Source: Gloeocapsopsis crepidinum LEGE 06123
Lineage (GTDB): Bacteria > Cyanobacteriota > Cyanobacteriia > Cyanobacteriales > Chroococcidiopsidaceae
Direction: 5' to 3'
Assembly: GCF_015207655.1 (NCBI RefSeq)
Contig: NZ_JADEWN010000001.1
Coordinates: 124,001 to 188,000 of the forward strand
Length of the DNA: 64,000 nucleotides
Both the position numbers and the translations under genes were made by a program. This document shows positions 62,823 to 64,000 of this stretch, one piece after another (the stretch's first letter is position 1; each line of letters opens with the position of its first letter). The notes beneath the pieces are model-generated. The model worked only from the letters and a program-made list of their open reading frames with translations. It was not told the DNA's origin and did not search any database.

Positions 62823-63395
62823 ATGCGAGCAGTGTTTCTTGATAAGGACGGTACGCTGATTGAGGATGTCCCTTACAACGTCGATCCAAAGCGGATTAAG
62901 TTGAGTGAGGGAGCAATTACTGGTTTGCAGCAACTCTCTGAGGCTGGGTATGTGCTGATTGCGATTACGAATCAATCGGGTGTTGCACGGGGGTACTTTC
63001 AGGAGTCAGCTTTACAAGCAGTTAAGGAGCGATTACAGCAGTTGCTCTCACCAGCAGGTGTTTCTTTGTCGGGATTTTACTACTGTCCTCATCATCCTGA
63101 AGGCATGGTTAAAAAGTATACAATGCAATGCAATTGTCGCAAACCTGAACCTGGCTTATTGTTGCAAGCGGCAGTGGAGCATCATCTTAATTTATCGCAA
63201 TCTTGGTTTGTTGGTGACATCCTGAATGATGTTGAAGCAGGACGTCGTGCTGGCTGCAAAACAGTTTTAATTGATAACGGTAATGAAACTGAGTGGCAGT
63301 TATCTCCTTTACGAATACCACACTATACTGTTGCTGACTTAGCTGCAGCAGCCCAGGTGATTATTGAGGTGTCGGGGTTGGTGTATGGTAAATGA
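62823..63395 (+). CDS. gmhB: D-glycero-beta-D-manno-heptose 1,7-bisphosphate 7-phosphatase
   Basis: 190 residues with GAGAGAAGAAAG before the ATG. HAD motif I AVFLDKDGTLIEDVPY (residues 3-18), motif II AITNQSGVARGYF, zinc-binding loop with CPHHPEG and CNCRKPEPG, motif III/IV SWFVGDILNDVEAGRRAG. It removes the 7-phosphate after the kinase step of ADP-heptose synthesis. Stop overlaps the next gene by 11 bp. Confidence 0.92.
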   Translation: MRAVFLDKDGTLIEDVPYNVDPKRIKLSEGAITGLQQLSEAGYVLIAITNQSGVARGYFQESALQAVKERLQQLLSPAGVSLSGFYYCPHHPEGMVKKYTMQCNCRKPEPGLLLQAAVEHHLNLSQSWFVGDILNDVEAGRRAGCKTVLIDNGNETEWQLSPLRIPHYTVADLAAAAQVIIEVSGLVYGK

Positions 63396-64000
63396 TTTGC
63401 TAGATGCGATCGCTGGTTTGAAAGTGCTTGTGATTGGCGAGGCAATGCTTGATTGTTATCTTCATGGCGCGAGCGATCGCTTGTGCCCAGAAGCACCTGT
63501 TCCGGTTGTGAATGTTACGAATATTGATCGCGTTCCTGGGGGCGCAGCAAATACTGCGGTTAATGTTTATTGTCTTGGTGCTGATGTCACGCTGCTTTCG
63601 GTTGTTGGTGACGACTGGGAAGGGACATTGCTACAACAAGCACTTGTAGAACGTGGTGTGTCTTCAGATAATATTTATACGCAACTCGATAGGCGATCGC
63701 TTAGTAAGCAAAGAGTTGTTGCCTCTTCGCAAATTTTAGTTCGCTTCGATCAAGGTAGTACCGTACCCATTTCAGTAGAAATTGAGCAAAAGCTAATCGC
63801 TCAACTCAATCAATTATTTCCTCAATGCGATGCTGTGATTGTCTCTGACTACGGTTATGGAATTTTGACGCCAAGAGTGATTGAGGCGATCGCTAAACTT
63901 CAGCAGGTCACACCGCGAATTTTGGTTGTTGATTCAAAGCATCTAGCGACATACAAACATGTTGGCGTTACTGCGGTAAAACCTAATTACACTGAAGCAG
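63385..64000 (+). CDS. hldE: D-glycero-beta-D-manno-heptose 7-phosphate kinase (partial)
   Basis: At least 205 residues, running off the window. Sugar-kinase (PfkB) fold: VLVIGEAMLDCYLHGASDRLCPEAPVPVVNV (residues 13-43), PGGAANTAVNVYCLGADVTLLSVVGDDWEG (about 52-81), DAVIVSDYGYGIL and LVVDSKHL, matching HldE/RfaE kinase domains. It phosphorylates heptose 7-phosphate at C1. Whether an adenylyltransferase domain follows is beyond the window, so HldA-type is possible. Overlaps gmhB by 11 bp, completing gmhA, gmhB and the kinase in one operon. Confidence 0.88.
   Translation, partial: MVNDLLDAIAGLKVLVIGEAMLDCYLHGASDRLCPEAPVPVVNVTNIDRVPGGAANTAVNVYCLGADVTLLSVVGDDWEGTLLQQALVERGVSSDNIYTQLDRRSLSKQRVVASSQILVRFDQGSTVPISVEIEQKLIAQLNQLFPQCDAVIVSDYGYGILTPRVIEAIAKLQQVTPRILVVDSKHLATYKHVGVTAVKPNYTEA

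Overview
The window is cyanobacterial chromosome. Direct signs are photosystem II D1 (psbA), IsiA/CP43' chlorophyll proteins, Thf1/Psb29, homogentisate phytyltransferase with gamma-tocopherol methyltransferase, MinCDE of cyanobacterial type, the two-gene ATP synthase beta/epsilon locus, and very frequent GCGATCGC (HIP1) octamers. Gene content and the abundant intergenic repeats fit a non-marine cyanobacterium of the Chroococcidiopsis/Gloeocapsa kind, but genus cannot be fixed from the sequence.

Layout. 1-9.9 kb: 3' end of arginine decarboxylase, sugar-phosphate nucleotidyltransferase, scpA, pdxH, a DUF3153 lipoprotein operon, GAPDH, PEP synthase and a Sfp-type phosphopantetheinyl transferase. 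9.9-19 kb: a tandem-domain CobO-like ATPase, a 35-residue membrane microprotein, TIGR02587/TIGR02588 membrane proteins, a short second threonyl-tRNA synthetase behind what looks like two tandem Thr-codon attenuators, a DUF924 protein, a decayed GNAT toxin-like gene, a TPR protein and an LCP protein. 19-30 kb: tocopherol pair, KtrB/KtrA K+ uptake, DUF1537 kinase, AI-2E-type permease, minCDE, a secreted M28 peptidase. 30-38 kb: ATP synthase epsilon and beta, two pentapeptide-repeat proteins, a 2-hydroxyacid dehydrogenase, thf1. 38-44 kb: an iron-stress (isi) operon with isiA, an isiA-psaL fusion, flavodoxin and an alpha/beta hydrolase, then a type II NADH dehydrogenase. 44-53 kb: an MHYT-PAS-GGDEF-EAL protein, NAD(P)HX repair enzyme, a lone DevA-like ATPase, clpC. 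53-58 kb: an unusual psbA divergent from a tetR gene, hsp20 and a LysR regulator. 58-64 kb: a heptose/glycosyltransferase operon running off the end (GT9, GT4, GT4-GmhA fusion, GmhB, HldE-type kinase).

The two strongest candidates for something undescribed are (i) the tandem peptide-leader attenuators at 13.6-13.96 kb, each with a run of Thr codons, a GGAGGG segment complementary to the following terminator arm, and an intrinsic terminator, placed in front of an editing-domain-less ThrRS; and (ii) the D1 protein at 53.9-55.0 kb, which keeps every manganese ligand but has the QB/herbicide-binding loop rewritten and lengthened by five residues, and whose promoter carries a near-perfect 22-bp palindrome shared with a divergent TetR regulator. 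Intergenic regions are crowded with a degenerate repeat family of the form gagttttgaatttt / ggggtgaggagtgag, one copy of which has overwritten the end of the GAPDH gene.
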